From assembly GCF_000442255.1 (NCBI RefSeq), contig NZ_KE557286.1:30266-74422 (forward strand): 44,157 nucleotides of DNA, written 5' to 3'. This stretch comes from Salipiger mucosus DSM 16094. GTDB lineage: Bacteria > Pseudomonadota > Alphaproteobacteria > Rhodobacterales > Rhodobacteraceae. The position numbers and the translations under genes were made by a program. The notes beneath the pieces were generated by a model. The model searched no databases. It saw only the letters and a list, made by a program, of their open reading frames with translations, and was not told the origin of the DNA. Below are positions 33,601 through 41,874 of the stretch, one piece after another; within the stretch, counting starts at the first letter, position 1; every line of letters begins with the position of its first letter.

Positions 33601-35421
33601 GGCTATGCCGACATCGGCCTCATCCGCTTCACCGGGCAGGCCGGAGCCGAGTCGCTCTCGGCCTATGCCCCGCTCGTCGGACGCCCGCTCTCGGGCGGCG
33701 TCTCCTTCGACGGCACCGCCGCCTACGCCCTGCCCGACGGCAGCTTCGACGTGGACGGCCGGCTGACGACCCGCAACCTCGCGCTGGGCATCCCCACCGC
33801 CGACCGCCTGCTCGCGGGCACCGGCACCGTGCAGGTCACCGCCGCGCGCGACGCCGAGGGCGCGATCACCATCGAACGGCTGAACGCCGAGACGCCCGAG
33901 ATCACGGCCACCGCCACCGGCGACATCGGCCCCGCGCAGGGCTCGGTCCGCTACGACGTGGCGCTGCGCGACCTCGGCGTGGTCGTGCCGCAGTTCCCCG
34001 GCCGCGCCACGGCGCAGGGCACGCTCTCGTTCTCCGGCGACGGGCCCTGGCAGGTCGACACCTCGGCCACCGGCCCGGCGGGCATCACGCTCAACGCCGA
34101 CGGCAGCGTCGCCCGCGACTTCGGCAGCGCCAACCTCGGGCTCAACGGCAACGTGCCGCTCGCGCTCATCAACCGCTTTGCCGAGCCCAACCTCTTCGAG
34201 GGCACGGCCCAGCTGAACCTGCGCCTCGACGGGCCGCTCGCGCCCTCGTCGCTTTCGGGAACCGTGCGCGTCGCCAACGGCCAGGCAGTGTTGCCCGGCC
34301 CCGCGCTCACCATCACTGACCTCGCGATCGACGCCGAACTCGGCGGCGGACAGGTCCGGCCCGTGGTGACCGGCAACCTCGCCAGCGGCGGCCGGCTGCG
34401 GGTCGAGGGCACCGTCGGGCTCGACGCGCCCTACCCCGCCGCGCTGCAGGTCCGGGGCCGCAACCTCATCTTCGAGGACCGCCGCCTCTACCAGGCCGAG
34501 GCCGACGCCGACATCACCGTCGAAGGGCCGCTCCTGACCGGGCCGCGCGTCGCCGGCCGCATCGGCATCGTCAACGCCGAGATCCGCGTCCCCGAGACCG
34601 GCATGGGCCCCGGCAGCCGCAGCTTCACGCTCACGCACATCAACGAACCCGGGCCGGTGCATGTCACCCGCGAACGCGCGGGCCTCGTGCAGCAGGAAAG
34701 CGCGCGCAGCGGACCGACCTACTCGCTGCCGCTCGACCTGACCATCGACGCGCCGAACCGCATCTTCGTGCGCGGCCGGGGCCTCGACGCGGAACTCGGC
34801 GGCCAGCTGACCCTCACGGGCTCCAGCACCAACATCGTGCCGCAGGGCCGGTTCGAGCTCATCCGCGGCCGGCTCGACATCCTCGGCCAGCGGCTGACGC
34901 TGGACGAGGCCATCCTGACCCTGCAGGACGGCACCTTCATCCCGACCATCAACGTCACCGCCACCACGGAACGCGACGGCGTCGACATCACCATCGGGAT
35001 CGAGGGCGAGGCCACCTCGCCCGATGTCTCCTTCAGCTCCAGCCCCAACCGCCCCGAGGACGAGGTGCTGGCGCTGCTGCTCTTCGGCCGCGACATCTCC
35101 GAGCTCTCGGCCCTGCAGGCGCTGCGCATCGCGGCGGCGGTCAACACGCTGGCCGGGCGCGGCGGCACCGGGATCATCGAGAACCTGCGCCTCGGCTTCG
35201 GTGTCGACGACCTCGACGTGACCACCGACGAGGACGGCAACGCCGGTCTGCGCGTGGGCAAGTATATCAACGAGAACCTCTACACCGACGTCGAGGTGAA
35301 CTCGGAGGGCGAGACCGAGGTGAACCTGAACCTCAACGTCACCTCCGACATCACGGCGCGAGGCAGCGTGGAATCCACCGGCAACACCTCGATCGGCATC
35401 TTCTTCGAGCGCGACTACTGA
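30622..35421 (+). CDS. tamB: Translocation and assembly module protein TamB (AsmA-like, DUF490)
   Basis: Encodes 1599 residues from TTG 30622, overlapping tamA's TGA as TTGA. An N-terminal hydrophobic anchor or signal (TRTLRLLPLLFCLTLPVAAP) is followed by a very long beta-rich region typical of AsmA-like bridge proteins, and the C-terminal about 400 residues are the TamB domain. This ends with LALLLFGRDISELSALQA, LRLGFGVDDLDVTTDEDGN and IGIFFERDY. TamB spans the periplasm from inner membrane to TamA. Residues about 544-1230 are four tandem units of about 170 residues (see repeat entry). It is large for the family (E. coli 1259), and the repeat explains the extra length. It ends at a long perfect hairpin. 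Confidence 0.9.
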   Translation: MTRTLRLLPLLFCLTLPVAAPAQDAEDDGGGRLERLIEGALSGAGRNVQISGFRGLLSSEATLDRMTISDDQGVWLTLENATLEWTRTALLRGALEVNELTAERLEIARAPIASPEAPAPEASGGFSLPELPVSVNVGELGIDRVELGASLIGEPLALQLQGSAELAGGEGDATLQVTRIDGTQGDITLAGSYANDTGQLALDLSVEEGAGGIITRKMNLPDAPPLSLTLQGEGPVDDFTADLALVIDDAEHVEGQITLRGQEDGGQAFAADVTGDLRPLLPEEQRAFMGAEQALQVSGLLGADGAIDLDTLALTTAQLQLEGSARIGADRWPEVLQLDGRIASEDGEPVRLAFTEDATLLDGATLALDYDRSQGDSFTLDVVAQGLDRSEMSLAEARIAGRGTITRSAGESLPGAVRGALTLDLEGLQFADAALARATGPAMQGRLDFDWQPDEPLTLADIDLQGAGLQLVGDVVFSGLTAGEDPAIEPDLRLDADDISRFSGLAGQQLEGAADVALAGRVEPLAGRFDLTLNGRTVDLASGIEQLDPLLAGIVSLDAAVARDEEGTVLRELVLNGDHLNLDAFARLQTDGSTGTLEAELSDLSLIDPSLSGAATIQGDLSETPEAYSLDFTASAPGGTDAQGTVTAEKSESGIAAVGFDGQAAADDLSVYSAIAGRELGGSATFDGQARYALDGGAFSAEGDLATLDVRVGIPEVDGLLAGRTEMTVAVDRDADGIVLRTLRAQGPAIDLDAEGRIVEGASTGTFTLRLPELSRIRDGLSGALALDGTLEETAEAYVVDFTASGPGSTEADGVVQAEKSEGGVAALAFDGRAAVANLAAYAPLLQRELGGGADFDGAARYELDTGHFSAAGDLVTQDIRAGIPEVDGLLAGRTVMQVDAERNESGIVLRTLNAEGPAITLDAEGRITDGASNGTFTLRLPELSRIRSGLSGALALDGTLEETADALLLDFTASGPGGTDASGRVSAEKLGEGYADIGLIRFTGQAGAESLSAYAPLVGRPLSGGVSFDGTAAYALPDGSFDVDGRLTTRNLALGIPTADRLLAGTGTVQVTAARDAEGAITIERLNAETPEITATATGDIGPAQGSVRYDVALRDLGVVVPQFPGRATAQGTLSFSGDGPWQVDTSATGPAGITLNADGSVARDFGSANLGLNGNVPLALINRFAEPNLFEGTAQLNLRLDGPLAPSSLSGTVRVANGQAVLPGPALTITDLAIDAELGGGQVRPVVTGNLASGGRLRVEGTVGLDAPYPAALQVRGRNLIFEDRRLYQAEADADITVEGPLLTGPRVAGRIGIVNAEIRVPETGMGPGSRSFTLTHINEPGPVHVTRERAGLVQQESARSGPTYSLPLDLTIDAPNRIFVRGRGLDAELGGQLTLTGSSTNIVPQGRFELIRGRLDILGQRLTLDEAILTLQDGTFIPTINVTATTERDGVDITIGIEGEATSPDVSFSSSPNRPEDEVLALLLFGRDISELSALQALRIAAAVNTLAGRGGTGIIENLRLGFGVDDLDVTTDEDGNAGLRVGKYINENLYTDVEVNSEGETEVNLNLNVTSDITARGSVESTGNTSIGIFFERDY
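32251..34299 (+). repeat. Four-unit, 510-base internal tandem repeat in tamB
   Basis: Units start at 32251, 32761, 33271 and 33790. The first three are spaced by exactly 510 bases (170 codons); the last step is 519. Each opens with a form of IPEVDGLLAGRT (IEQLDPLLAGIV in unit 1, IPTADRLLAGTG in unit 4) and passes through a FTASGPGGTDA-like segment. Units 2 and 3 are the closest: about 95 bases from 32922 and from 33432 differ at only a few positions, including a shared stretch encoding LSGALALDGTLEETA. Confidence 0.88.
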
Positions 35422-35440
35422 GCCCGGCACGGCCACGCGC

Positions 35441-35479
35441 GGCGGCGCCCGAGTCCCTCGCAGGGACTCGGGCGCCGCC
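35441..35479. terminator. Bidirectional terminator between tamB and the PanE-like gene
   Basis: A perfect 18-bp stem: GGCGGCGCCCGAGTCCCT (35441-35458), loop CGC, and its exact complement (35462-35479). It lies 20 bases after the tamB stop and 52 bases beyond the stop of the convergent reductase gene. No T-tract on either side, so termination would depend on stem strength or Rho. Confidence 0.85.
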
Positions 35480-35531
35480 TCACGGACCGGTCGCATCATA
35501 TGGTTTGCCTTGGGCGGTCAGGCCCGGCCGG

Positions 35532-36497
35532 TCACATGCCGAGGGCGTCCAGCGCCTCCTGCCGGGTGACCGCGCCGGGGGCCAGCCCCTCGCGCAGCAT
35601 CCGCGCCGCCAGCCGCATGGCCCAGGCGTTGCGCGGCACCGGCACGCCGGCCTGCCGTCCCAGCAGCACGATCTCGCCGTTGAGGTAGTCGGTCTCGACC
35701 GACCCCGCCCCGCGCACGAGGCTCTGCGCCGTGGACGAGCCCACGCGTGCCGCGCCCTCGACGGGCTGCGTCTGCATGTATTGCTCGCGGCGCGGATCGC
35801 TCAGGTCCACCGCCGCATAGGGGATGCCGCAGGCGCGCAGCACCGCCTCGCCCTCTTCCGTGAGCGCCGCGACGATGTCCGCACGCTCGGCCTCGCCCAG
35901 CGCCGCGCCCACGATGTTGCCGAGGTTCATCAGCAGCTTGCCGTGCTTGCTCGCCATGACGTCCTCCATCACGAAGCTCTGCACGCCCGCATCGGTCAGC
36001 AGACCCGCCAGCGTCTCGTCCGCCGCGTCCGAGCCGCCGGGATAGCGCCCGATGTCGAAGATCCCGTGACAGGGCGCGCCAAAGGCCGCCACCTCGCCGG
36101 GCGAGAGGTATTCCGCCGGCAGGATCACCGTCACCCCGTGCACGTTGGCAAAGCGCCGCAGCGCGAGGCGCTCGTTCTCGACCCCGTTCTGCACGCAGAA
36201 CACGGGCTGGTCCTGCACCCCGGCGGCTACCAGCTGATCCAGCGCCGCCGCCGTGTGCTGCGTCTTCATGCACAGCAGCACCGCGTCGTCCGGGCGCCAG
36301 TCCACCTCCGAGGGGTCGGCGACGCAGGGAAACTCCGCCACCTGCACGCCCCCCGGGCTGCGCAGCGTCAGCCCCCGCTCGCGGATCGTCTCGAGTTGCG
36401 CGCCGCGCGCGATGCCCAGCACCTCGTGGCCCTTCAGCGCCAGCGCGGCGGCCACCGTGCCGCCGATGGCGCCCACGCCCTGGACGACGACCCGCAT
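35532..36497 (-). CDS. Ketopantoate reductase-like (ApbA/PanE family) protein
   Basis: Encodes 321 residues from ATG 36497. The Rossmann motif is VVVQGVGAIGGTVAAALALK (residues 3-22; GxGxxG), then AVLLCMKTQHTAAALDQL with the family Lys, CVQNGVENERLALRRF with the NGV/E motif, and ASKHGKLLMNLGN, the catalytic Lys/Asn segment. PanE reduces 2-dehydropantoate to pantoate with NADPH for coenzyme A synthesis, but many bacteria have several paralogues of unclear substrate. Its start follows the ureG stop with no gap (36497/36498), so it is transcribed with the urease accessory genes. That placement hints at something other than pantothenate, but no direct evidence. Confidence 0.8.
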   Translation of the reverse strand: MRVVVQGVGAIGGTVAAALALKGHEVLGIARGAQLETIRERGLTLRSPGGVQVAEFPCVADPSEVDWRPDDAVLLCMKTQHTAAALDQLVAAGVQDQPVFCVQNGVENERLALRRFANVHGVTVILPAEYLSPGEVAAFGAPCHGIFDIGRYPGGSDAADETLAGLLTDAGVQSFVMEDVMASKHGKLLMNLGNIVGAALGEAERADIVAALTEEGEAVLRACGIPYAAVDLSDPRREQYMQTQPVEGAARVGSSTAQSLVRGAGSVETDYLNGEIVLLGRQAGVPVPRNAWAMRLAARMLREGLAPGAVTRQEALDALGM

Positions 36498-37130
36498 CTA
36501 CTCGGCCGCCTGCGCCAGCGGCAGGCCCCCGATGCGGGTCAGCAGGTCGATGACCTCGTCGACGCCCCCGCCCTGCCGCAGCGAGGCAAAGACATGCGGC
36601 CGCCCGGCCCGCATCTTCGTGGCGTCCCGCTCCATCACCTCCAGCGAGGCGCCCACGTAGGGCGCGAGGTCGGTCTTGTTGATGACCAGGATGTCCGACT
36701 TGGTGATCGCCGGCCCGCCCTTGCGCGGGATCTCCTCGCCCGCGGCCACGTCGATCACGTAGATCGTCACGTCCGCCAGCTCGGGCGAGAAGGTGGCCGA
36801 GAGGTTGTCGCCCCCGCTCTCGATCAGCACGAGGTCGAGGTCGGGAAAACTCTCGTTCAGCTCGGCGATGGCGGCGAGGTTGATCGAGGCGTCCTCGCGG
36901 ATCGCCGTGTGCGGGCAGCCGCCGGTCTCGACCCCGCGGATGCGCTCGAGCGGCAGCACCTGCCGGCGCATCAGCTCCTCGGCGTCCTCGCTGGTGTAGA
37001 TGTCGTTGGTGACCACCGCCATGGAGAGCCGGTCGCGCAGCGCCATGGCCAGCGCCGCCGTCAGGGTGGTCTTGCCCGCGCCGACCGGGCCGCCGATGCC
37101 CACGCGCAGCGGGCCGTTGGGGGATGTCAT
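36498..37130 (-). CDS. ureG: Urease accessory GTPase UreG
   Basis: Encodes 210 residues. P-loop [17 protein letters not shown] (about residues 11-27), the nickel-binding Cys-Pro-His in [17 protein letters not shown] (about 70-86), [20 protein letters not shown] (switch/Walker B region) and the base motif [12 protein letters not shown]. It hydrolyses GTP to deliver Ni2+ into apo-urease as part of the UreD-UreF-UreG complex. It begins 11 bases after ureF's stop and directly abuts the PanE-like gene. Confidence 0.96.
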   Translation of the reverse strand: MTSPNGPLRVGIGGPVGAGKTTLTAALAMALRDRLSMAVVTNDIYTSEDAEELMRRQVLPLERIRGVETGGCPHTAIREDASINLAAIAELNESFPDLDLVLIESGGDNLSATFSPELADVTIYVIDVAAGEEIPRKGGPAITKSDILVINKTDLAPYVGASLEVMERDATKMRAGRPHVFASLRQGGGVDEVIDLLTRIGGLPLAQAAE

Positions 37131-37141
37131 GAAAGCCTCCG

Positions 37142-37777
37142 TCAGGATCTGAACAGTCTCGAATACAGCATGTCGTGGCGTTGGCTGGCGATGTCGATCG
37201 CGGGCGCGAAGCCCCCGATCTCGTCCAGGCCCGCCACCTCGGCCCGCTCGGCCAGCGCGGCGCAGAGCGGCGCCAGCGCGCTCACCACCCGCTGGCCGTC
37301 GGTCTGGCCCAGCGGGATCAGCCGCACGCCCGCCCCCGCGAGGTTCGACGCGAAGGCCTGCAGGAACAGCCGCAGCGCCGGCACCAGCGGCAGCTCCAGC
37401 GCCGCCACGGCCTGCCCCACGGCCACCGGGTAGGGTGCCGGCTGCACCGTCACGCCCCAGACGGCGGACACCGTCGCCGCCAGCGCCGTCCCCTGCTCCT
37501 GCGCCTCGCGCCGCCGCTCGGCCGAGGGCGCCATCGCCAGCGCCAGCTCCGCCAGCGCGGCGACATCGCCGCCCCGCGCGGCCTCGGAGAGCAGAACCGC
37601 GTCCGACCAGCCCGCGCCATGCTCCAGCGCGTCGGTCAGCCAGTCCTGCAGCTGCGCGGCCGTCGTCACGCGCTCCTCCTGCACCGCGGTCTCCAGCCCG
37701 TGCGACCAGGCGAAGGCGCCCACCGGGAAGGCGGGCGAAAAGAGCTGGTGCAGGACGAGCTGCGGATCAGAGGTCAT
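37142..37777 (-). CDS. ureF: Urease accessory protein UreF
   Basis: The ATG at 37777 gives 211 residues beginning [20 protein letters not shown] after Met; [20 protein letters not shown] is the UreF signature (S.aFPvG.f..S.GLE). An all-helical protein, it ends [15 protein letters not shown], the conserved C-terminal hook that engages UreG and UreD (…mr.e.q..RLFRS). A longer frame to 37894 overlaps the His-rich end of ureE and is out-of-frame translation of it. The real start overlaps the ureE stop by 11 bases, giving translational coupling. Confidence 0.94.
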   Translation of the reverse strand: MTSDPQLVLHQLFSPAFPVGAFAWSHGLETAVQEERVTTAAQLQDWLTDALEHGAGWSDAVLLSEAARGGDVAALAELALAMAPSAERRREAQEQGTALAATVSAVWGVTVQPAPYPVAVGQAVAALELPLVPALRLFLQAFASNLAGAGVRLIPLGQTDGQRVVSALAPLCAALAERAEVAGLDEIGGFAPAIDIASQRHDMLYSRLFRS

Positions 37778-38312
37778 CGCGGTCGTGATGATGCTGCCCG
37801 GCGTGCGCCGAGGCATCGTCGTGGTCATGATCGTGGCTGCTGGCGTGATGGTGCACGTGGCCGTGGTCGTGCCCGTGCGTCCGGCCATGGCCATAGGCCC
37901 CGCCCTCGGGCGTGAAGGGCTCCTCGACCTCGGCGACCGCCGCGCCGATGCGCTCCAGCATGTCGCGGATCACGTGGTCGCGCTGGATCAGCAGGCGCGT
38001 GCCCTCGATCTGGCAGGGCGTGTGGCGGTTGCCGATGTGCCAGGCGATGCGCGGCAGGTCGGCGCCGGTCACCGCCAGCAGCGGCTCGGCGGCGGCCACG
38101 ACCTCGACCAGGCCGCCCTCGGCGAGGCGGAAGGCATCGCCGTGGTCCAGGCTCTCGGTATGCGCGAGATCGACGAGAAACTCCGTCCCCGCCTCCGACC
38201 GCAGCACCTTGCGGCGCAGGAAGCGGTCCTCGTAGCTCAGGACGACGCGCTCCGCGGCGTCCTGCCACTGGCCCTTGCGGGCGATCTCGTGCGCGTGGGG
38301 AAGATGACTCAT
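37767..38312 (-). CDS. ureE: Urease accessory nickel metallochaperone UreE, with long His-rich tail
   Basis: Encodes 181 residues from ATG 38312. The N-terminal domain holds YEDRFLRRKVLRSEAGTEFL and LDHGDAFRLAEGG; the ferredoxin-like Ni-binding domain has RIAWHIGNRHTPCQIEGTRL with the metal-binding His in GNRHTPCQ. The final about 35 residues (from YGHGRTHGHDHGHVHHHAS) contain about 17 His, a nickel-storage tail as in Klebsiella UreE. A longer frame starts at 38360 but adds residues not found in the family. DUF1127 and a strong hairpin precede it, so it may rely on read-through. Confidence 0.94.
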   Translation of the reverse strand: MSHLPHAHEIARKGQWQDAAERVVLSYEDRFLRRKVLRSEAGTEFLVDLAHTESLDHGDAFRLAEGGLVEVVAAAEPLLAVTGADLPRIAWHIGNRHTPCQIEGTRLLIQRDHVIRDMLERIGAAVAEVEEPFTPEGGAYGHGRTHGHDHGHVHHHASSHDHDHDDASAHAGQHHHDRDDL

Positions 38313-38360
38313 GCTGGCTCCGTTTTTACCCAGATCACCGCAGGAGCCGGAAAAGATCAA

Positions 38361-38393
38361 GGCCGCGGCCCGGGATCGTCCGGGCCCGCGGCC
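38361..38393 (-). terminator. Strong hairpin between DUF1127 gene and ureE
   Basis: GGCCGCGG-CCCGG (38361 on) pairs with CCGGG-CCCGCGGCC (to 38393) with one bulged base and a loop around GATCGT. On the minus strand it lies 39 bases after the DUF1127 stop and 49 bases before ureE. It probably reduces transcription into ureEFG, making the catalytic subunit: accessory protein ratio higher. Confidence 0.65.
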
Positions 38394-38431
38394 TCGCAGG
38401 TCGTGTCATGGGACGCGGCGCGGGGCCGGTC

Positions 38432-38650
38432 TCAGAGGTAGTAGACGTCGTGGAACACGTGGCGCACGATGTCTTCGCGACGGATGCCACGCTCGGCCAG
38501 TTGCGCGTCGCTCATGCGCTGCAGCTTCTCGACGCGGCGCAGGCGCGGGTTCGCTTCGCCAACGGCGACGATTGCGTTGCCGATGCCGGACAGGATGCGC
38601 GACAGCAGCGGTTCGGAGTGGTGACGGTCGGTTGCGGTCAGAAATGCCAT
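38432..38650 (-). CDS. Small DUF1127 protein within the urease cluster
   Basis: Encodes 72 residues. The C-terminal half shows the DUF1127 pattern: RLRRVEKLQRMSDAQLAERG then IRREDIVRHVFHD (the usual L..Ls d..L.DiGl.R.di). The first half is a helix-rich leader, LLSRILSGIGNAIVAVGEANP. In other alphaproteobacteria small Arg-rich DUF1127 proteins affect RNA turnover and phosphate or carbon metabolism, but only a few are studied. It is placed between ureC and ureE, with its own upstream AT-rich region and dyad (38774-38794) and a hairpin behind it, so it looks like an independent unit. Confidence 0.88.
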   Translation of the reverse strand: MAFLTATDRHHSEPLLSRILSGIGNAIVAVGEANPRLRRVEKLQRMSDAQLAERGIRREDIVRHVFHDVYYL

Positions 38651-38773
38651 TGATCTGGGCCCCTTACAGGTGTTCGTTTCGGGTCCCCTCCCTTGCCGAT
38701 CAATCTAGGGGTGGGGGGGCAGGACCACAAATGCTGCATCTGCAAAGTCGTCGCGCATCCGGCGCATAGGTGG

Positions 38774-38794
38774 ATTGTTCATTTTTTGAACAAT
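38774..38794. promoter_or_regulatory. Candidate operator ATTGTTCA-N5-TGAACAAT upstream of the DUF1127 gene
   Basis: Perfect 8-bp inverted repeats (38774-38781 and 38787-38794) around TTTTT, 124 bases before the DUF1127 start on the minus strand. It overlaps the candidate -35. It is followed by no stable GC stem or gene end, so a regulatory site is more likely than a terminator. The binding protein is unknown. Confidence 0.55.
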
Positions 38795-38880
38795 TGCCGA
38801 AGCCCGAGGCACCCCGCACAGGCTCCGACCCGAAAAAAACGTTTAAGTCTCAATTACTTTTCCGGACCCCCGAACGAACA

Positions 38881-38903
38881 GGGCCCCGGCACTGCCGGGG
38901 CCC
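38881..38903 (-). terminator. Terminator of ureC
   Basis: GGGCCCCGGCA (38881-38891) and TGCCGGGGCCC (38893-38903) form a near-continuous palindrome 61 bases after the ureC stop (minus strand). No T-tract; TGTTCGTT follows in the direction of transcription. Confidence 0.7.
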
Positions 38904-38964
38904 TCGAGGCGGGCGGCTGCCATGCACCGGGCGCAAACCGCCCCCTGCATGGCCCGTTTGGCCC

Positions 38965-40714
<1,750 letters not shown>

Positions 40715-40788
40715 GGTGGTCTCTCAGTCCTCTCTCGGCGGCCCGGGCCGCGTCTGTTGGCGGGCGGCGGCGCGCATCGCGGCGCGCG

Positions 40789-41280
40789 TCACGCCACCCA
40801 TAATCCGTGCGTCCTGTGCCAGTCGTCCAGCGACAGCTCGGGATATTCGTCGAAATGCACCTCGCCCGGGCCCTCGGGCAGGGGCACCCACGCGGGCTTG
40901 CCCGCCAGCATCAGGTGCACGCGCTCGGGCGCCTCGGGCAGATCGGTGTCGATGGCGCTGGCGAAGGGATGCAGCAGCTCGGGCCACGAGGGATCGTAGA
41001 GCCAGAGCGCCGTGGCGCAGCCCTTGCAATAATGCCGCTCTCCGGTCGAGACCTCGCAGGCCCCGCTGCGGTGGATCTTCGCCCGGTAGACCTCGACCCA
41101 GTCCCAGCCGCTGACGGTCAGCGTGTCGGCCAGCGCGCCGAGGTTGATCGCATAGCCGCCGCCGCCCGCCGTCTTGCGGCAGATCGAGCAATAGCACCGC
41201 TGGTATGGCACCGGGGTGTGGCTCTGGACGGTGAACGCCACCGCCCCGCAGCGGCAGGACCCCTCGAGCGTCATCGGCAT
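40789..41280 (-). CDS. GFA/CENP-V-domain zinc-binding protein
   Basis: From ATG 41280 it encodes 163 residues. The Zn-binding motifs are GSCRCGAVAFTV (about residues 7-18), YQRCYCSICRKTAGGG (about 26-41) and HYCKGCATALWLYDP (about 82-96), the standard Cys spacing of the glutathione-dependent formaldehyde-activating (GFA) superfamily. Members bind glutathione adducts or have no known activity; only a few are true formaldehyde enzymes. A longer frame to 41343 lacks a good start. It lies between ureB and ureC with no functional link to urease that can be seen. Confidence 0.87.
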   Translation of the reverse strand: MPMTLEGSCRCGAVAFTVQSHTPVPYQRCYCSICRKTAGGGGYAINLGALADTLTVSGWDWVEVYRAKIHRSGACEVSTGERHYCKGCATALWLYDPSWPELLHPFASAIDTDLPEAPERVHLMLAGKPAWVPLPEGPGEVHFDEYPELSLDDWHRTHGLWVA

Positions 41281-41452
41281 GGCAATCCCTCGCAATAGGC
41301 CGCCGGCGCGGCGCAGATGATCCCGGTTCCCCGCATCACGCATGCTGAGCGCGTCGCGGCGCCGATTTCAAGAAGCCGCCCTGCGCCGGGCCATGCGCAG
41401 CCGGTCCCCTGCCCGTCGAAGCCGCAACCGCGGGACGATGTCGCGGCCGCGC

Positions 41453-41864
41453 TCATGCCTCCCGGTCTTCGACGCGGAAGGCGTCGTCGACCTCGACCTG
41501 CAGCGCCGAGACCATGCCGTTGGTCTGCATCGCCATGCCGATCACCGACAGAAGCTCGTTGTGCATCTCATCGGACATGCCCTTCCCCCGCGCCGCGGCG
41601 GTGTGCGAATGACAGCAGTATTCGCACCCGTTGGCCGCCGAGACCGCGATGTAGAGCATCTCCTTGGTCAGCGGATCCAGCGCGCCCGGGCCCATCACCT
41701 TCTTCAGCCGGTCCCAGGTCAGCCGCAGCGTCTCCGGGTCATGCGCCAGCGCGCGCCAGAAGTTGTTGACGTAGTCGGTGCCCCGCGTGGCGCGGAGTGT
41801 CGTCGAAGACCTCGCGCGCCAGCGGGGACAGCTCGTCGTCGCTCAGCGATCGCCGTGTTGCCAT
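41453..41864 (-). pseudogene. Carboxymuconolactone-decarboxylase (AhpD-like) protein, split by an apparent +1 frameshift
   Basis: The ATG at 41864 starts ATRRSLSDDELSPLAREVFDD, then the frame is lost near 41797. The continuation in the next frame, RGTDYVNNFWRALAHDPETL, joins PGALDPLTKEMLYIAVSAAN and GCEYCCHSHTAAARGKGMSD, whose Cys-x-x-Cys-x-x-x-His (CEYCCHSH) is the AhpD-type redox site, here with an extra Cys. Removing the C of GACGACACTCCGCGCC restores D-D-I-R-A-T-R-G. Repaired length is 136 residues, normal for the family. Members act as disulfide-based peroxidase partners or decarboxylases. Confidence 0.8.
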
Positions 41865-41874
41865 GACGCCGCGC

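Larger units (their letters stand above)
38651..38964. other. 314-base intergenic region between ureC and the DUF1127 gene
   Basis: Holds the ureC terminator hairpin (38881-38903), an AT-rich segment (about 38835-38870) and the dyad at 38774-38794. Reading the minus strand, TTGTTC (within the dyad) and TATGCG are separated by about 19 bases and could be the -35/-10 of the DUF1127 gene. A C-rich tract GGTGGGGGGGC lies at 38710-38720. No gene was found in it. Confidence 0.6.

Noticed and set aside
30598-35499. A minus-strand open frame of more than 1600 codons opposite tamB
   Set aside because: Antisense to a recognised tamB in codon-biased DNA; its apparent protein is low in complexity and follows the 510-base repeat of the true gene. 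No promoter or ribosome site.
38710-38720. G-rich run GGGGTGGGGGGGC as a possible quadruplex regulator
   Set aside because: Too few separated G-tracts to support a stable quadruplex; common in this GC range.
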